A stretch of 64,000 nucleotides of DNA from Psychrobacillus sp. FSL K6-4046 (GCF_038624605.1 NZ_CP152020.1:2349312-2413311), one strand, 5' to 3'. Shown: positions 1 to 8,841, counted from the first letter of the stretch. Program-made: numbers and translations. Notes: generated from the letters alone by a model not told the origin.

Positions 1-370
1 TTGCCTCATCTGTTAATCTAGCAGTGATTTTGCCAATAAGCGTAAGTCCCTGTTCTAGCTCTCCATCTAGGAAAGTTTCGAGTATGTAACCAGAGGAATC
101 AGGTTCCAGTGAATGAAGTGCTGCCTCCATCTGGCTAAGGACTTGTTTAAACTGTTCAGAAAACGACTGGAAAAAATAAAGAAGTGGTAAATGGCATTCC
201 TGATAAAAAGAGCGTATGGCATTACCTCCTGCTCCCTTTAATTGATCCTCCATCTGAACTAGACCCTTCACTGCATCGTTGATAGCTTCCATTTCACTGC
301 TCAGCCTGTCTATCATAATAATGTTGCGCTGCAACCCTTCTTGAAATAAATCTACATCCAATACCTTCAT
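1..370 (-). CDS. LXG-domain polymorphic toxin, N-terminal part (runs off the window)
   Basis: Open reading frame on the minus strand starting at the ATG at 368-370 and still open at base 1. The first 120 or so residues begin MKVLDVDLFQEGLQRNI and continue closely parallel to the N-terminus of the complete LXG toxin at 1206-3149 (shared GGxAIRSFYxECHLP, SLEPDxSGYILExFLxGELEQ). LXG domains are helical N-terminal export domains that send toxins through the type VII (Esx/Yuk) secretion system of Firmicutes. The toxic C-terminal domain lies outside the window and cannot be named. The gene sits directly downstream of the 850-1209 immunity gene in the same direction, so it is the next paralogue in a toxin array. 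Its N-terminal code and upstream DNA form a direct repeat with the neighbouring toxin gene. Confidence 0.85.
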   Translation of the reverse strand, partial: MKVLDVDLFQEGLQRNIIMIDRLSSEMEAINDAVKGLVQMEDQLKGAGGNAIRSFYQECHLPLLYFFQSFSEQFKQVLSQMEAALHSLEPDSSGYILETFLDGELEQGLTLIGKITARLTDEA

Positions 371-657
371 AGGCTTGTCCTCATCACATGTTTAGAAAAA
401 CTCATTTCACTATATCCTTTAGTATACAATAATGCCCCATAGGTGAACATCCTTCTCCCCCTCTAGCAAACTATCAATAGTTATAATATTCCATTTTCAC
501 ACGGAGAGGTAAAGGGATTAACTACAATAACCTTTAAAATAAACCTTACGTATTAGTATGCATAAAAACTCCTGATACTCTTTCACTACTGTCACAGAAA
601 AACAACAGTTAAATAGCTAGTGGAAAATATTACATTTCATTACTATTATCATTACTA
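1..657. repeat. Direct repeat copy 1: LXG 5' coding region plus upstream leader
   Basis: Matches 2780-3435 along its whole length with scattered substitutions. It covers the first ~123 codons of the LXG gene and about 285 bp upstream. The leader part is more alike than the coding part. Such repeats give homology for recombination that exchanges or deletes toxin C-termini. Confidence 0.85.
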
Positions 658-658
658 T

Positions 659-768
659 TTACAAATTCGACAAGGTGGGGGGGCGCTGGTTCGAGAATTC
701 ATCTCCCCTTGCTTTACGGGCAGTTTTTGGATCAACTCCTGCCTCAATCTGAGTTTTTGATTCAAAAG
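659..768 (-). pseudogene. Toxin C-terminal remnant
   Basis: Short minus-strand reading frame ending at the TAA at 659-661. It encodes a peptide containing TQIEAGVDPKTARKARGDEF followed by SNQRPPTLSNL. It has no start codon with a ribosome binding site and lies between the 806-836 hairpin and the next LXG leader, the place where a displaced toxin tail would be left. The family is not recognised. Codon-like composition and position are the only support. Confidence 0.35.
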
Positions 769-805
769 TCATCTTGCTTTTAACCGTAAAGATCTTAAAG
801 TAAAA

Positions 806-836
806 AACCTTGAAAGGCATATAGCCAATCAAGGTT
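806..836 (-). terminator. Hairpin behind immunity gene (ACCTTGA...TCAAGGT type)
   Basis: Arms AACCTTGA (806-813) and TCAAGGTT (829-836), 13 bp after the stop of the 850-1209 gene, followed on the minus strand by T-rich sequence. Close relatives lie at 57877-57905, 62504-62532 and 63350-63377, and a looser one at 55238-55264, each behind an immunity-like gene. Confidence 0.7.
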
Positions 837-849
837 TCACAATACTGAT

Positions 850-1209
850 TTAACCGTTTTGATGTTCCTTTTTCGCTAAATCAATCGCTACGGCTAATTT
901 AATTTGAAAAATTTTACTTAACCCTCTTTGAAAATCCTTCAGATTAAAAGTTTCAATTATAGGAACTTCCGAATGATTGACTCTACTAATTTCAATTTTA
1001 GCAATTCTATCAAGGTCAACTAAAATAGTGAATATGTCTTCGCTTTGGTCAGGTGTCCAATTTAAAATATATGCACTTTTTACTTCTCCAAAAGTAGTTC
1101 TTAACACATTCAATATTGCTTCTGCTTTACCATCTTGAGCCGTAACAATGTTCGAACCTTCTAACTCCTTTCTGAAATCCTGTTCCTGTTTGCTTCCGTT
1201 TAGTTTCAT
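850..1209 (-). CDS. Immunity protein of the adjacent LXG toxin (predicted)
   Basis: 119-residue soluble, acidic protein (MKLNGSKQEQDFRKELEG...). No membrane segment and no family I can name. Its ATG overlaps the toxin stop codon as ATGA (1206-1209), the translational coupling expected of a toxin and its cognate antidote. It is predicted to bind and block the C-terminal nuclease-like domain of the 1206-3149 protein in the cytoplasm of the producing cell. Assignment rests on size, position and coupling, not on recognised homology. A hairpin at 806-836 closes the unit. Confidence 0.7.
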   Translation of the reverse strand: MKLNGSKQEQDFRKELEGSNIVTAQDGKAEAILNVLRTTFGEVKSAYILNWTPDQSEDIFTILVDLDRIAKIEISRVNHSEVPIIETFNLKDFQRGLSKIFQIKLAVAIDLAKKEHQNG

Positions 1210-3149
1210 TTTATCACCCCTGGTGTAGTAGTAACTAGATTTCCATACTTATCGGTTAGTACTGTCATAATATTTGTAGGAGAACCACTAAACTTATCAA
1301 TACCTATGTTTGAGTCTAATGTAACTTCCCTTACATATCTAGCCTGCTTCTCGATTGTCCCATCTGCTAACTTTATATCTGAGTATAAAACTTTTGAAAC
1401 TGGAGTGTTCACAACTTCTTTACTTTGAAGAACTCCCTTAAGCACGTCAGGTGTAATTGAGAATTGGGAAGCATTCTTTGAAGGATTAAAATGCCTATCT
1501 AATACATGATTAAAACCTGCTCCTTCTGCTGCACTTCCATTTCTTAAGTTTACTCTAGACTGAACAAGAGGAGGCATTCCTTCAATCTTAACCGTACCCT
1601 TAGGTATCCTTTCACCAATTTTCGATGGTGAATTAACAGCTTCTACAATTGCTTTCTCATTTACCATCTTTTGTACAGACTTAGCAATAGGTACTGCCAT
1701 TGAAAATAAGGGATCCAATGTAGCCCCTGCAGCAATATTTAGACCTAACTCTGATGCATTCTGTTTCCAGTTAGTGTCCTCTGGATTTAGTAATTCCCGA
1801 CTGCCAATTTCTCCTGCTGACATAATACTACCAACGGCTGCACCCTCTTTAGCAAATTGTCCTAAATTGCGTGCAGAGATCCCGGTTGTAAGTCCTTTCG
1901 CTCCTAAAGATGTACCTCTAATAGCTTTAACAGCACCAAGCCCAGGGACTCCATAGCCCAGCATATCAGCTATAAGGTCAGTACCTCCGCCTTCACCAAA
2001 CTCCCGTGTAGTATAAAATAAATGCTCCTCTCCTGTTCCAGCCTTGTGCAATTCTGAAGGTAAACCTAAAAGAGATGTATTAGCTGTCCGATGAGTAAAT
2101 CGCTGTACCTCGACAAAATCGTCCGTCTGTCTTTGACCAACATCATTCGCTCTTTCTAGCATAGCTTCACCGAATGACTTATCATCGAATGGGTTTATTG
2201 TTGCTACAGATTTTAACGCACCTATTCCTAGATCATAGAAGTCTTGAAAAATATTGCTGTTCTTTTGGATATTTATTTTTTCTTGTTCAATCCCACCGCT
2301 CTCTGGTCTTGCACAGGATAAGACAAGCATATCTGTACCCACAAAAGGATTGTTTATGTGAATCAAACCACCATAGCCAAATCGAATAGGACCATTACCA
2401 GCTATAAATGCCTGGAGCATAGTCGTCAACTGATTTTCTCTATTCACTATGGAGGAAAGTACGGCAATAGGAGATGTACGAGATGCCAATTCTGTCTTCA
2501 ACTTATTTTTAGCAGTCAATGCTCCCCAGTTATCTGCTTGGAAATGAACATCCGTTAGCCCACTTTTAAACATCCCTTCTATATCAGAGAGCCATGTTTC
2601 CATTGTCCGGATATCCTGTTCCATGGTGTTTAAAGCAGTCGTCTGTGTTGCTTCAAATTCATACAGTTGCGAGAGGGTATCATCACGTTTTCTCTTAGAA
2701 CTAATAACCCCCTCCTGCACTGCGCTATCATCTAAATGGGGTAGTGCTACAATGTCACTCACCTGATCCATGATGCTATTTGTTTCGTCTGTTAGACTAG
2801 CGGTAAGTTGACCAATAAGTGTCAATTCCTGCTCCAGTTCGCCCTCTAAAAATTCTTCTAATATGTAACCTGAGAGGTCCGGCTCAAGTGAGTTAAGAGC
2901 TTTGCTAATTTGATAAAGTACTTGTTGAGAATCGTAGGAAAACAATTGAAAAAACTGAAGAAATGGTAAATGACATTCCTCATAAAAGGAGCGAATGGCA
3001 CCTCCTCCTTCTCCTTTTAATTGTTCCTCCATCTGAACTAGTCCTTCGACTCCACGCTGGATTGTTGTTATTTCAGTATTTAATCTTTCTAACATTGTAA
3101 TGTTTCGCTGTAGCCCATCTTGTAATAAATCTACATCCAATACCTTCAT
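1206..3149 (-). CDS. LXG-domain polymorphic toxin, complete
   Basis: 647 residues. Residues 1 to about 200 are a helical LXG export domain (MKVLDVDLLQDGLQRNITML...). A middle region (about 370-500) has glycine- and alanine-rich stretches typical of pre-toxin linkers (LIADMLGYGVPGLGAVKAIR). The last ~110 residues contain FNHVLDRHF, a conserved-looking His cluster, and end MTVLTDKYGNLVTTTPGVIK. This C-terminal arrangement resembles RNase-type toxin domains of the BECR/EndoU-like kind, but I cannot fix the family. No signal peptide is present, consistent with type VII export. The stop overlaps the start of the immunity gene. The 5' end is duplicated at 1-370. Secretion partners (small helical Lap-type proteins, Esx genes) are not in the window. 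Confidence 0.85.
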   Translation of the reverse strand: MKVLDVDLLQDGLQRNITMLERLNTEITTIQRGVEGLVQMEEQLKGEGGGAIRSFYEECHLPFLQFFQLFSYDSQQVLYQISKALNSLEPDLSGYILEEFLEGELEQELTLIGQLTASLTDETNSIMDQVSDIVALPHLDDSAVQEGVISSKRKRDDTLSQLYEFEATQTTALNTMEQDIRTMETWLSDIEGMFKSGLTDVHFQADNWGALTAKNKLKTELASRTSPIAVLSSIVNRENQLTTMLQAFIAGNGPIRFGYGGLIHINNPFVGTDMLVLSCARPESGGIEQEKINIQKNSNIFQDFYDLGIGALKSVATINPFDDKSFGEAMLERANDVGQRQTDDFVEVQRFTHRTANTSLLGLPSELHKAGTGEEHLFYTTREFGEGGGTDLIADMLGYGVPGLGAVKAIRGTSLGAKGLTTGISARNLGQFAKEGAAVGSIMSAGEIGSRELLNPEDTNWKQNASELGLNIAAGATLDPLFSMAVPIAKSVQKMVNEKAIVEAVNSPSKIGERIPKGTVKIEGMPPLVQSRVNLRNGSAAEGAGFNHVLDRHFNPSKNASQFSITPDVLKGVLQSKEVVNTPVSKVLYSDIKLADGTIEKQARYVREVTLDSNIGIDKFSGSPTNIMTVLTDKYGNLVTTTPGVIK

Positions 3150-3435
3150 AGGCTTGTCCTCATCACATGTTTAGAAAAACTCATCTCACTATATCCTTTA
3201 GTATACAATAATGCCCCATAGGTGAACATTCTTCTCCCCCTCTAGCAAACTACCAATAGTTATAATATTCCATTTTTACACGGAGAGGTAAAGAGATTAA
3301 CTACAATAACCATAAAAATAAACCCTACGTATTAGTATGCATAAAATCTCCTGATACTCTTTCACTACTGACGAAGAAATCAATAGTTAAATAGCTAGTG
3401 GCGAATATAACATTTCATTACTATTATCATTACTA
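2780..3435. repeat. Direct repeat copy 2: LXG 5' coding region plus upstream leader
   Basis: Partner of 1-657. Includes the start region of the complete LXG gene and its leader, where the promoter must lie. Identity stops abruptly at 657/3435 (shared ...CATTACTA, then unrelated sequence). Confidence 0.85.
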
Positions 3436-3545
3436 AATCTTCTTTGATTGAGGGTACTTTCTACTTAAGATGTCGGGTCTAATGAATATATATCGTTATA
3501 CGCATAGAAAGTATAGTTTTAGGAAGCCCATTCTAAAAAAACCAA

Positions 3546-3896
3546 TTAGATGTTACTATCTCTTTCTTCTATGAATTCTATAAACGAACCTTGCAGTTCT
3601 CCTTCTGTGTCAATAGAATCGAGAAGTAATTTAGGTTCTATCGAACAATCTTTTAAAGTCGAACTTCCATCAATTACTCCTAGCATGTTTGAAATAGTAT
3701 CAATCATAGTTTGTTCAATTATCTTCATTAATGTAACTTTATTTTCGTCATTTAAACTATCGTAAAAACCTATAGCTTTTTTCAAATAATCATCTGTTTT
3801 AGAAGTAACATTCGTAGTTTCATACAAGTCTTTGTATATTTCAAGATTCTCTTTAATGATAGACTCATAAAGTGATTTAACAAAAATATCATTCAT
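3546..3896 (-). CDS. Orphan immunity-like protein
   Basis: 116 residues (MNDIFVKSLYESIIKEN...), acidic and predicted all-helical, without membrane segments. No recognised family. It lies upstream of the LXG gene, in the same direction, with its own leader and no linked toxin domain. In LXG/WXG loci such small acidic proteins are commonly immunity genes kept after loss of the toxin; that role is inferred from context. The RBS is weak (GAGGAAATAAA upstream of the ATG). Confidence 0.6.
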   Translation of the reverse strand: MNDIFVKSLYESIIKENLEIYKDLYETTNVTSKTDDYLKKAIGFYDSLNDENKVTLMKIIEQTMIDTISNMLGVIDGSSTLKDCSIEPKLLLDSIDTEGELQGSFIEFIEERDSNI

Positions 3897-3946
3897 TTTA
3901 TTTCCTCATTTCTTGATACATTTTTTGTGTATCCTTTTTATATAAA

Positions 3947-3971
3947 TAAAAACACATCCACATGGATGTGC
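3947..3971 (-). terminator. Intrinsic terminator
   Basis: Hairpin CACATCC / GGATGTG followed on the minus strand by TTTTTATTT, placed just after the stop of the 3983-4288 gene. Confidence 0.65.
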
Positions 3972-3982
3972 AGTTTTTGATA

Positions 3983-4288
3983 TTAATTTTCATTAAGTGG
4001 TAATTTAAATTCTTTGTAGTTTTTATTAGGATTCAAACAGTAAACCCTATTAGCAGTTATAGTCCAAACAGCGAATTCCTTTACGTCATAACCGTAAATT
4101 TCCTGGTTTTGTGTATCTGTAATTAGTGTAGTTAAACGAAGAGGCTTATTTTTATAATCTAACAATATGTTTTTTTCATTATCATTAATCACAAAACAAT
4201 GGTCTTTCATATCAAATAAGTTAGTTTGAATACTTGAAATAATTTCCCACTCTTTATCATTTTTTACACTAAGAATATAATCAAACAT
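3983..4288 (-). CDS. Small hypothetical protein, possible orphan immunity protein
   Basis: 101 residues (MFDYILSVKNDKEWEIISS...), predicted mixed alpha/beta, no signal or membrane segment. Not recognised. A clear RBS (AGGGAGGGA) precedes the ATG and a terminator follows at 3947-3971, so it is a single-gene unit. Its placement at the edge of the LXG locus suggests an orphan antidote, without direct proof. Confidence 0.6.
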   Translation of the reverse strand: MFDYILSVKNDKEWEIISSIQTNLFDMKDHCFVINDNEKNILLDYKNKPLRLTTLITDTQNQEIYGYDVKEFAVWTITANRVYCLNPNKNYKEFKLPLNEN

Positions 4289-4625
4289 TTAAAATCCCTC
4301 CCTCTTCCCTCCACAATTCGTCAAAATAGAGAGAAAATCCTGCTAGACACTTCTGTGTTTACTTTGACGCAATACTATCATATCTCTCCAATAGAATGGA
4401 ATCTCATTATAAAAATAATATTATGAATACCACTCTTCATCAGAAAATTCCTCATTTTTTTGATTATCTATCGCAATTCTACCATCTTTTTAATTCAAAT
4501 AGTTGTTTGCATCCAATTTGCGAATATCAGATAAAATTTTTAATGTTTGCAATTACTCATCCCGCTCGAATTCAAGAATAGCTATACTCGATCCAATATT
4601 CCAATTAAGTAGCTTGCAAAATCAT
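4289..4625. other. AT-rich intergenic region, no gene seen
   Basis: Short reading frames here have no RBS and no coding character. It separates the toxin locus from the peptide operon. No repeat or RNA motif was recognised. Confidence 0.5.
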
Positions 4626-4666
4626 AAAAAAGCTGAAACCCTTGATGATTGGGGTTTCAGCCTTTT
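4626..4666 (-). terminator. Terminator of the peptide operon
   Basis: Perfect 10-bp arms GCTGAAACCC (4632-4641) and GGGTTTCAGC (4652-4661) flanked by A- and T-runs. It lies downstream of the last operon gene and beyond the gene fragment at 4669-4731. Confidence 0.85.
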
Positions 4667-4668
4667 GG

Positions 4669-4731
4669 ATGCAACTGCAATAATCACGCAACCCCACAGA
4701 TGTTTATATGTGGTTTCCATATCATCACACT
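4669..4731 (-). pseudogene. 3' fragment of a second dppA-like gene
   Basis: The minus-strand translation DDMETTYKHLWGCVIIAVAS matches the C-terminal EDMVTAYKHMWGCVIIAIAA of the intact M55 protein just upstream. Only this end is left, between the intact gene and the terminator. It looks like the scar of a tandem duplication reduced by recombination. Confidence 0.7.
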
Positions 4732-4747
4732 AAAAAAAACGTGTATA

Positions 4748-5593
4748 TCAAGCATTTACATTTCCCAGCACTCCATTAGTTGCCGCAATAGCAATAATCA
4801 CACAACCCCACATATGTTTATATGCGGTTACCATGTCTTCGCATGTAAACATGATTCTAGTAGGGCTAATCATTTGAACGGTTGGAAGTGTTGAAGTCAT
4901 TTTTGCTTGCTGCGGACCTTTGAATTCAATTTCAAAAGTTATTGGTCCTTCTATTTTTAAGGGCTTAATATTATTAATTCTCTTAATCGAAGATATAACT
5001 TTTTTTTCAATTTCTATTTGTACTAATTCAGGATGAATCAGTTCTGCAGCCAAGCGATCTCGTGCAAATTTTACTACGACTGATTCAACATCTGGTAATG
5101 TTTCTTTCACTTCCGCTACATAAAGGTCATCTCCACTAATAAAAATAGCAGGTATATTTAAACTACCAGCTACCAGGGCATTCATTTCCGTTTCCCCAAC
5201 AATTTGATTATTAATTTTCATTTCCTTTACACATATCCCTGCAAGCGTATGGCTTATCACAGCATTTGATGAACTTTCTCTACCATGGTGCCCAACAAAA
5301 ATAATTCCATCAAACGTTTCATCAAGGCCCTCTAATTGACACATCACACGATTATTACCGGAGACCAATCGTGCTCTTGGATCCAGCTCTTCTATCAAAA
5401 TATTTGACATGTTCCCATGACCATCGGCAACCACAACTTCTTTAGCTCCTCCTATAAAGGCACCTCTTACAGCAGCATTAACCTCAGCAGTCATTATCTT
5501 GCGAAAACGCTGATATTCACCATTTGTGGTTAGTTGTTGAATAGTGGCTACACCAGCAATTCCTTCTATATCTGCAGAAATAAATAATTTCAA
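4748..5593 (-). CDS. dppA: D-aminopeptidase, M55 family (DppA-like)
   Basis: 281 residues, close to the size of B. subtilis DppA, a zinc-dependent self-compartmentalising D-aminopeptidase that removes D-Ala or D-amino acids from peptides. Expected metal and active-site residues are visible: D8 and E10 in SADIEG, H59 in ADGHG, H102/H103 in VGHHG, H115 in ISHT, E134 in VGETE. Cytoplasmic, no signal peptide. It is the last gene of the minus-strand peptide operon, about 80 bp after the M24 gene, with the operon terminator behind it. With the importer it would degrade imported D-amino-acid peptides, for example from cell-wall turnover. Family call is firm; substrate is inferred from family. Confidence 0.9.
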   Translation of the reverse strand: MKLFISADIEGIAGVATIQQLTTNGEYQRFRKIMTAEVNAAVRGAFIGGAKEVVVADGHGNMSNILIEELDPRARLVSGNNRVMCQLEGLDETFDGIIFVGHHGRESSSNAVISHTLAGICVKEMKINNQIVGETEMNALVAGSLNIPAIFISGDDLYVAEVKETLPDVESVVVKFARDRLAAELIHPELVQIEIEKKVISSIKRINNIKPLKIEGPITFEIEFKGPQQAKMTSTLPTVQMISPTRIMFTCEDMVTAYKHMWGCVIIAIAATNGVLGNVNA

Positions 5594-5672
5594 TTAGCAA
5601 ACCTTCCTTCTCTAATTAAATTTGATCCGTTATAAAAGCACTTGGCGAAATAATGCCAAGTGCAAATTATAT

Positions 5673-6851
5673 TTAACAAATAAGAGACTTTATATCTCGA
5701 GGATAGTAAGTTAACATTTCTATTCCATCATTTGTTACTAGAACCGTATCTGAATGTCTAAATCCACCTATTCCCCTTACATAGATTCCCGGCTCCACAG
5801 TAACTACCATTCCAGGCTTAATTTCATTATCATCCCCTAAATCAAAAAATGGAGCTTCATGACCAAGTAAACCAATATTATGGCCAGTATGGTGGCTTGT
5901 AAGTTCCGTAATACCTGTCTCTTTAAAGTACTTTTGAACCGCTTCTTCAACTGAGGAATATAAAACGCCTGGCTTAATTGCTGCAAGTGCAACATCCTGA
6001 GCCTCATGCATATACTGGAAATATTTTTCCTGTTCTTTCGAAACTTCTTCAACAAACATTGTTCGTTCTAATTCACTGCCATATCCATAAACGTCCGCAG
6101 CCGCACCTGTAACCAGCGTATCTCCTTTTTTAAGTACAAGATTTTGAGTCACGGCATGAGGGAAAGCTGATTCAGGACCAATTTGTCCTCTAAAAATCGC
6201 ATAGGCTGTTTTACCATGAGGTTTGTATTCAGCACCTAATGTTTCAATCATTGCCATTGTTGCTTCCATGGATGCTTTACTAGTAATTTCAATTTCACTT
6301 AATCCAGCTTTCGTATATTTTTGCAATAAACGATGAGCTAAATTTCCCCAACGACATGATTCTTTAATTAACTCAATTTCATTAGCAGATTTAATATATC
6401 TCATTTCCTCTATTACCCATTTTAAGGATACAAACTCTTTAACTGAGATTAGCTGATCAATTGATTGTCCACGATAACCCATTGGCGATCCGTAGCCTAA
6501 TGAATCATAACCGACTGTTTTATTTTCAAAACCAAACTGAATTAATAATTCTTTCATATATTCCATTGGATGCCTTATTCCTGGGTACTCTGGATAGGAG
6601 TGAACTTGATCTACGATACCATACTCCTCAGCATGTTCATGTTCTAAAGCTGGCAAGAATAAGTGAAATTTAAGTTCAGGATCAATAAACATGCCGATTG
6701 GTCTTTCTGTTGGATGAAAGTGAAATCCAGTTAAATAAAAGATGTCAGTTACAGAAAATATTACTGCTCCATCACATTTTTTATCCGTTAATATTTCACA
6801 GAATTTTTGCTGACGTTCTTTATACTCACTTTTAGGAATTGCTAGTAACAT
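5673..6851 (-). CDS. M24-fold peptidase (Xaa-Pro dipeptidase-like) with altered metal ligands
   Basis: About 392 residues from the ATG at 6849-6851, chosen because GAGGAGG lies 10 bp upstream. A longer frame to 6980 would overlap the preceding gene deeply and adds a basic, non-homologous leader. N-terminal creatinase-type domain, then a pita-bread domain with HHTGHNIGLLGHE and VVTVEPGIYV. Canonical M24 enzymes bind two metals through D, D, H, E, E. Here the first two positions read VTGAAADVYGYGSELERT (no DxG, D to E) and the last reads GGFRHSDTVLV (E to H). So it belongs to a subfamily with a changed metal site and may not be a standard prolidase. Its start overlaps the 3' end of the OppF gene by 20 bp, so it is cotranscribed with the importer. 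Confidence 0.85.
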   Translation of the reverse strand: MLLAIPKSEYKERQQKFCEILTDKKCDGAVIFSVTDIFYLTGFHFHPTERPIGMFIDPELKFHLFLPALEHEHAEEYGIVDQVHSYPEYPGIRHPMEYMKELLIQFGFENKTVGYDSLGYGSPMGYRGQSIDQLISVKEFVSLKWVIEEMRYIKSANEIELIKESCRWGNLAHRLLQKYTKAGLSEIEITSKASMEATMAMIETLGAEYKPHGKTAYAIFRGQIGPESAFPHAVTQNLVLKKGDTLVTGAAADVYGYGSELERTMFVEEVSKEQEKYFQYMHEAQDVALAAIKPGVLYSSVEEAVQKYFKETGITELTSHHTGHNIGLLGHEAPFFDLGDDNEIKPGMVVTVEPGIYVRGIGGFRHSDTVLVTNDGIEMLTYYPRDIKSLIC

Positions 6852-7839
6852 AATTAATTTCCTCCTCTTTTTTTGTATATAAATGGCAAATTGCAGTATG
6901 ACCTTTTTCGAATACAGTTTCTTTTGGAATTGTAGATTTACAGATTTCCATTGCGAATGGACATCTGGGGTGGAATGCACAGCCAGAGGGTGGATTCACT
7001 GGACTTGGAACATCCCCTTTTAAAACGATTCGATTTTTCTGTTCTTTTGGATGTGATACCGGTACTGCTGATAGCAGGGCTTGTGTATATGGATGCTTTG
7101 GACTATTGAACAATTCTTCTGTGTCTGCAATTTCAACAATTTTTCCTAAGTACATTACAGCTACACGGTCGGTCATGTGTTGAATTACACTTAAATCATG
7201 AGAAATGAACAAGTACGTTAATCCGAATTCTTTTTGTAACTCTAGCATTAAATTTATTACTTGAGATTGTACGGATACATCTAAGGCAGACACTGGTTCA
7301 TCTGCAATTATGAAATCAGGCTGTAGGATGACTGCCCGCGCTATACCAATACGCTGTCTCTGCCCTCCTGAAAATTCATGGGGATACCTATCCAAGTGAT
7401 ATTCAGAGAGCCCGACTATTTTAAGCATGGATATAATTTTCTGCAACCGTTCTCTTTTATCAAATTTCCGATGAACTTTTAAAGGTTCTAGCAATATTTG
7501 TTTTATTGTTTTTTTGGGGTTAAGAGATGCATAGGGATCTTGAAATACCATTTGCATTTGTTTTCTAAGAGAACGCATTTTCTTATATGGTAACGATGTC
7601 AGTTCAGTCCCTTTAAAAATAATCTTTCCAGCTGTAGGTTCCGACAATCTTAGAATAGTTCTACCTGTGGTTGATTTACCACAACCTGATTCACCTACCA
7701 AAGCAAATGTCTCACCCTTCATTACACTAAAATTGATGTCATCTACAGCTCTTACAACAATTTTTTCTTTAAACATTCCTTGAGGAATTTCATAATACTT
7801 TTTCAAGTTTTTAATTGTTAATAATACTTTGCTTTCCAT
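6832..7839 (-). CDS. oppF: Oligopeptide ABC transporter ATP-binding protein (OppF/DppF type)
   Basis: 335 residues. Walker A GESGCGKST, signature LSGGQ-type FSGGQRQRIGIARA, Walker B DFIIADEPVSALD, and H-loop FISHDLSV. The C-terminal oligopeptide/dipeptide extension has the Cys-rich CAFHPRCPFAMEIC pattern seen in OppD/F, which can hold an Fe-S cluster in some homologues. It pairs with OppD in the cytoplasm to power peptide import. It overlaps oppD by 29 bp and the M24 gene by 20 bp. Confidence 0.93.
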   Translation of the reverse strand: MESKVLLTIKNLKKYYEIPQGMFKEKIVVRAVDDINFSVMKGETFALVGESGCGKSTTGRTILRLSEPTAGKIIFKGTELTSLPYKKMRSLRKQMQMVFQDPYASLNPKKTIKQILLEPLKVHRKFDKRERLQKIISMLKIVGLSEYHLDRYPHEFSGGQRQRIGIARAVILQPDFIIADEPVSALDVSVQSQVINLMLELQKEFGLTYLFISHDLSVIQHMTDRVAVMYLGKIVEIADTEELFNSPKHPYTQALLSAVPVSHPKEQKNRIVLKGDVPSPVNPPSGCAFHPRCPFAMEICKSTIPKETVFEKGHTAICHLYTKKEEEINYVTSNS

Positions 7840-8830
7840 GATGCTCCACCTCCTTCAGGGTTAAGTCGTGGAGCCAACACTTACTTAAATGATTTCCATC
7901 TTGAAAAACAGGTGGTGCTTCTTCAAAACATTTATTAAAAGAATATGGACATCGGTTAGCAAATACGCAGCCTTGTTTAATTTCAGAAGGTTTAGGTACT
8001 TGACCAGCAATCGAATACAATTTGCTTTTTCTAGCATTGTTGGTGGGTAATGATTTCATGAGACCTTGAGTGTAGGGATGTAAAGGGTTATCGAACAATT
8101 CAGTAACCCCTGCCTCTTCAACTACTTCTCCTGCATACATAACAACTACACGATCACACATTTCAGCGACAATACTTAAATCATGCGTAATTAGCATTAA
8201 ACTCATGTCATTTTGTGCTTTTATTTCTCTTAAGAGTTCTAAAATCTGGGCTTGTATTGTTACATCAAGAGCAGTGGTAGGTTCATCCGCAATCATAAGT
8301 TGAGGTTGGCATAGTAGAGCAAGGGATATCATTACTCTTTGCCTCATTCCACCAGATAATTGATGAGGATATTCATCAATTATTTGTTCAGCTCTTGGTA
8401 GACCGACCTGTCTTAAGACTGTGATTATAGCGTTTCGTGTTTCTTTTTTTGCTAATTTTTTATGTTGTCTTAATGGTTCACTCAATTGTTCACCAATCGT
8501 AAAGACAGGATTCAACGATGTCATAGGTTCTTGAAATATCATAGAAATTTCATTTCCTCGAAGTTTACGGTAATCCTTCTCCTTCAATTTAGAAATATCC
8601 CGATTATTAAAAAGAATTTCACCTGATACTATCTCACTAGTTTTAATTGGTAGAAGCCCCATAATTGATAGGGATGTAACACTCTTTCCACTTCCAGACT
8701 CTCCTACAATTCCTAATGTCTCTCCTTTATTTACATGAAAGTTGACTCCTCGTATAGGTATGGTTTTCTCTTTACCACTCTTAAATTGAATCCTCAGGTC
8801 TTTAACTTGTAGAATTTTTTTTGACATCAT
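7811..8830 (-). CDS. oppD: Oligopeptide ABC transporter ATP-binding protein (OppD/DppD type)
   Basis: 339 residues. Walker A GESGSGKS, signature LSGGMRQRVMIS, Walker B LMIADEPTTALD, and C-terminal Cys motif CVFANRCPYSFNKC. Two in-frame ATGs stand next to each other at the start. AGGAGG is 4 nt before the first and 7 nt before the second, so the second (8827) is at least as likely. Only 11 bp separate it from oppC. Confidence 0.93.
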   Translation of the reverse strand: MMSKKILQVKDLRIQFKSGKEKTIPIRGVNFHVNKGETLGIVGESGSGKSVTSLSIMGLLPIKTSEIVSGEILFNNRDISKLKEKDYRKLRGNEISMIFQEPMTSLNPVFTIGEQLSEPLRQHKKLAKKETRNAIITVLRQVGLPRAEQIIDEYPHQLSGGMRQRVMISLALLCQPQLMIADEPTTALDVTIQAQILELLREIKAQNDMSLMLITHDLSIVAEMCDRVVVMYAGEVVEEAGVTELFDNPLHPYTQGLMKSLPTNNARKSKLYSIAGQVPKPSEIKQGCVFANRCPYSFNKCFEEAPPVFQDGNHLSKCWLHDLTLKEVEHHGKQSIINN

Positions 8831-8841
8831 TATACCTCCTG

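Noticed and set aside
6852-6980. N-terminal extension of the M24 protein
   Set aside because: It would overlap oppF by about 150 bp and lacks an RBS, whereas the ATG at 6851 has GAGGAGG and matches the family start.
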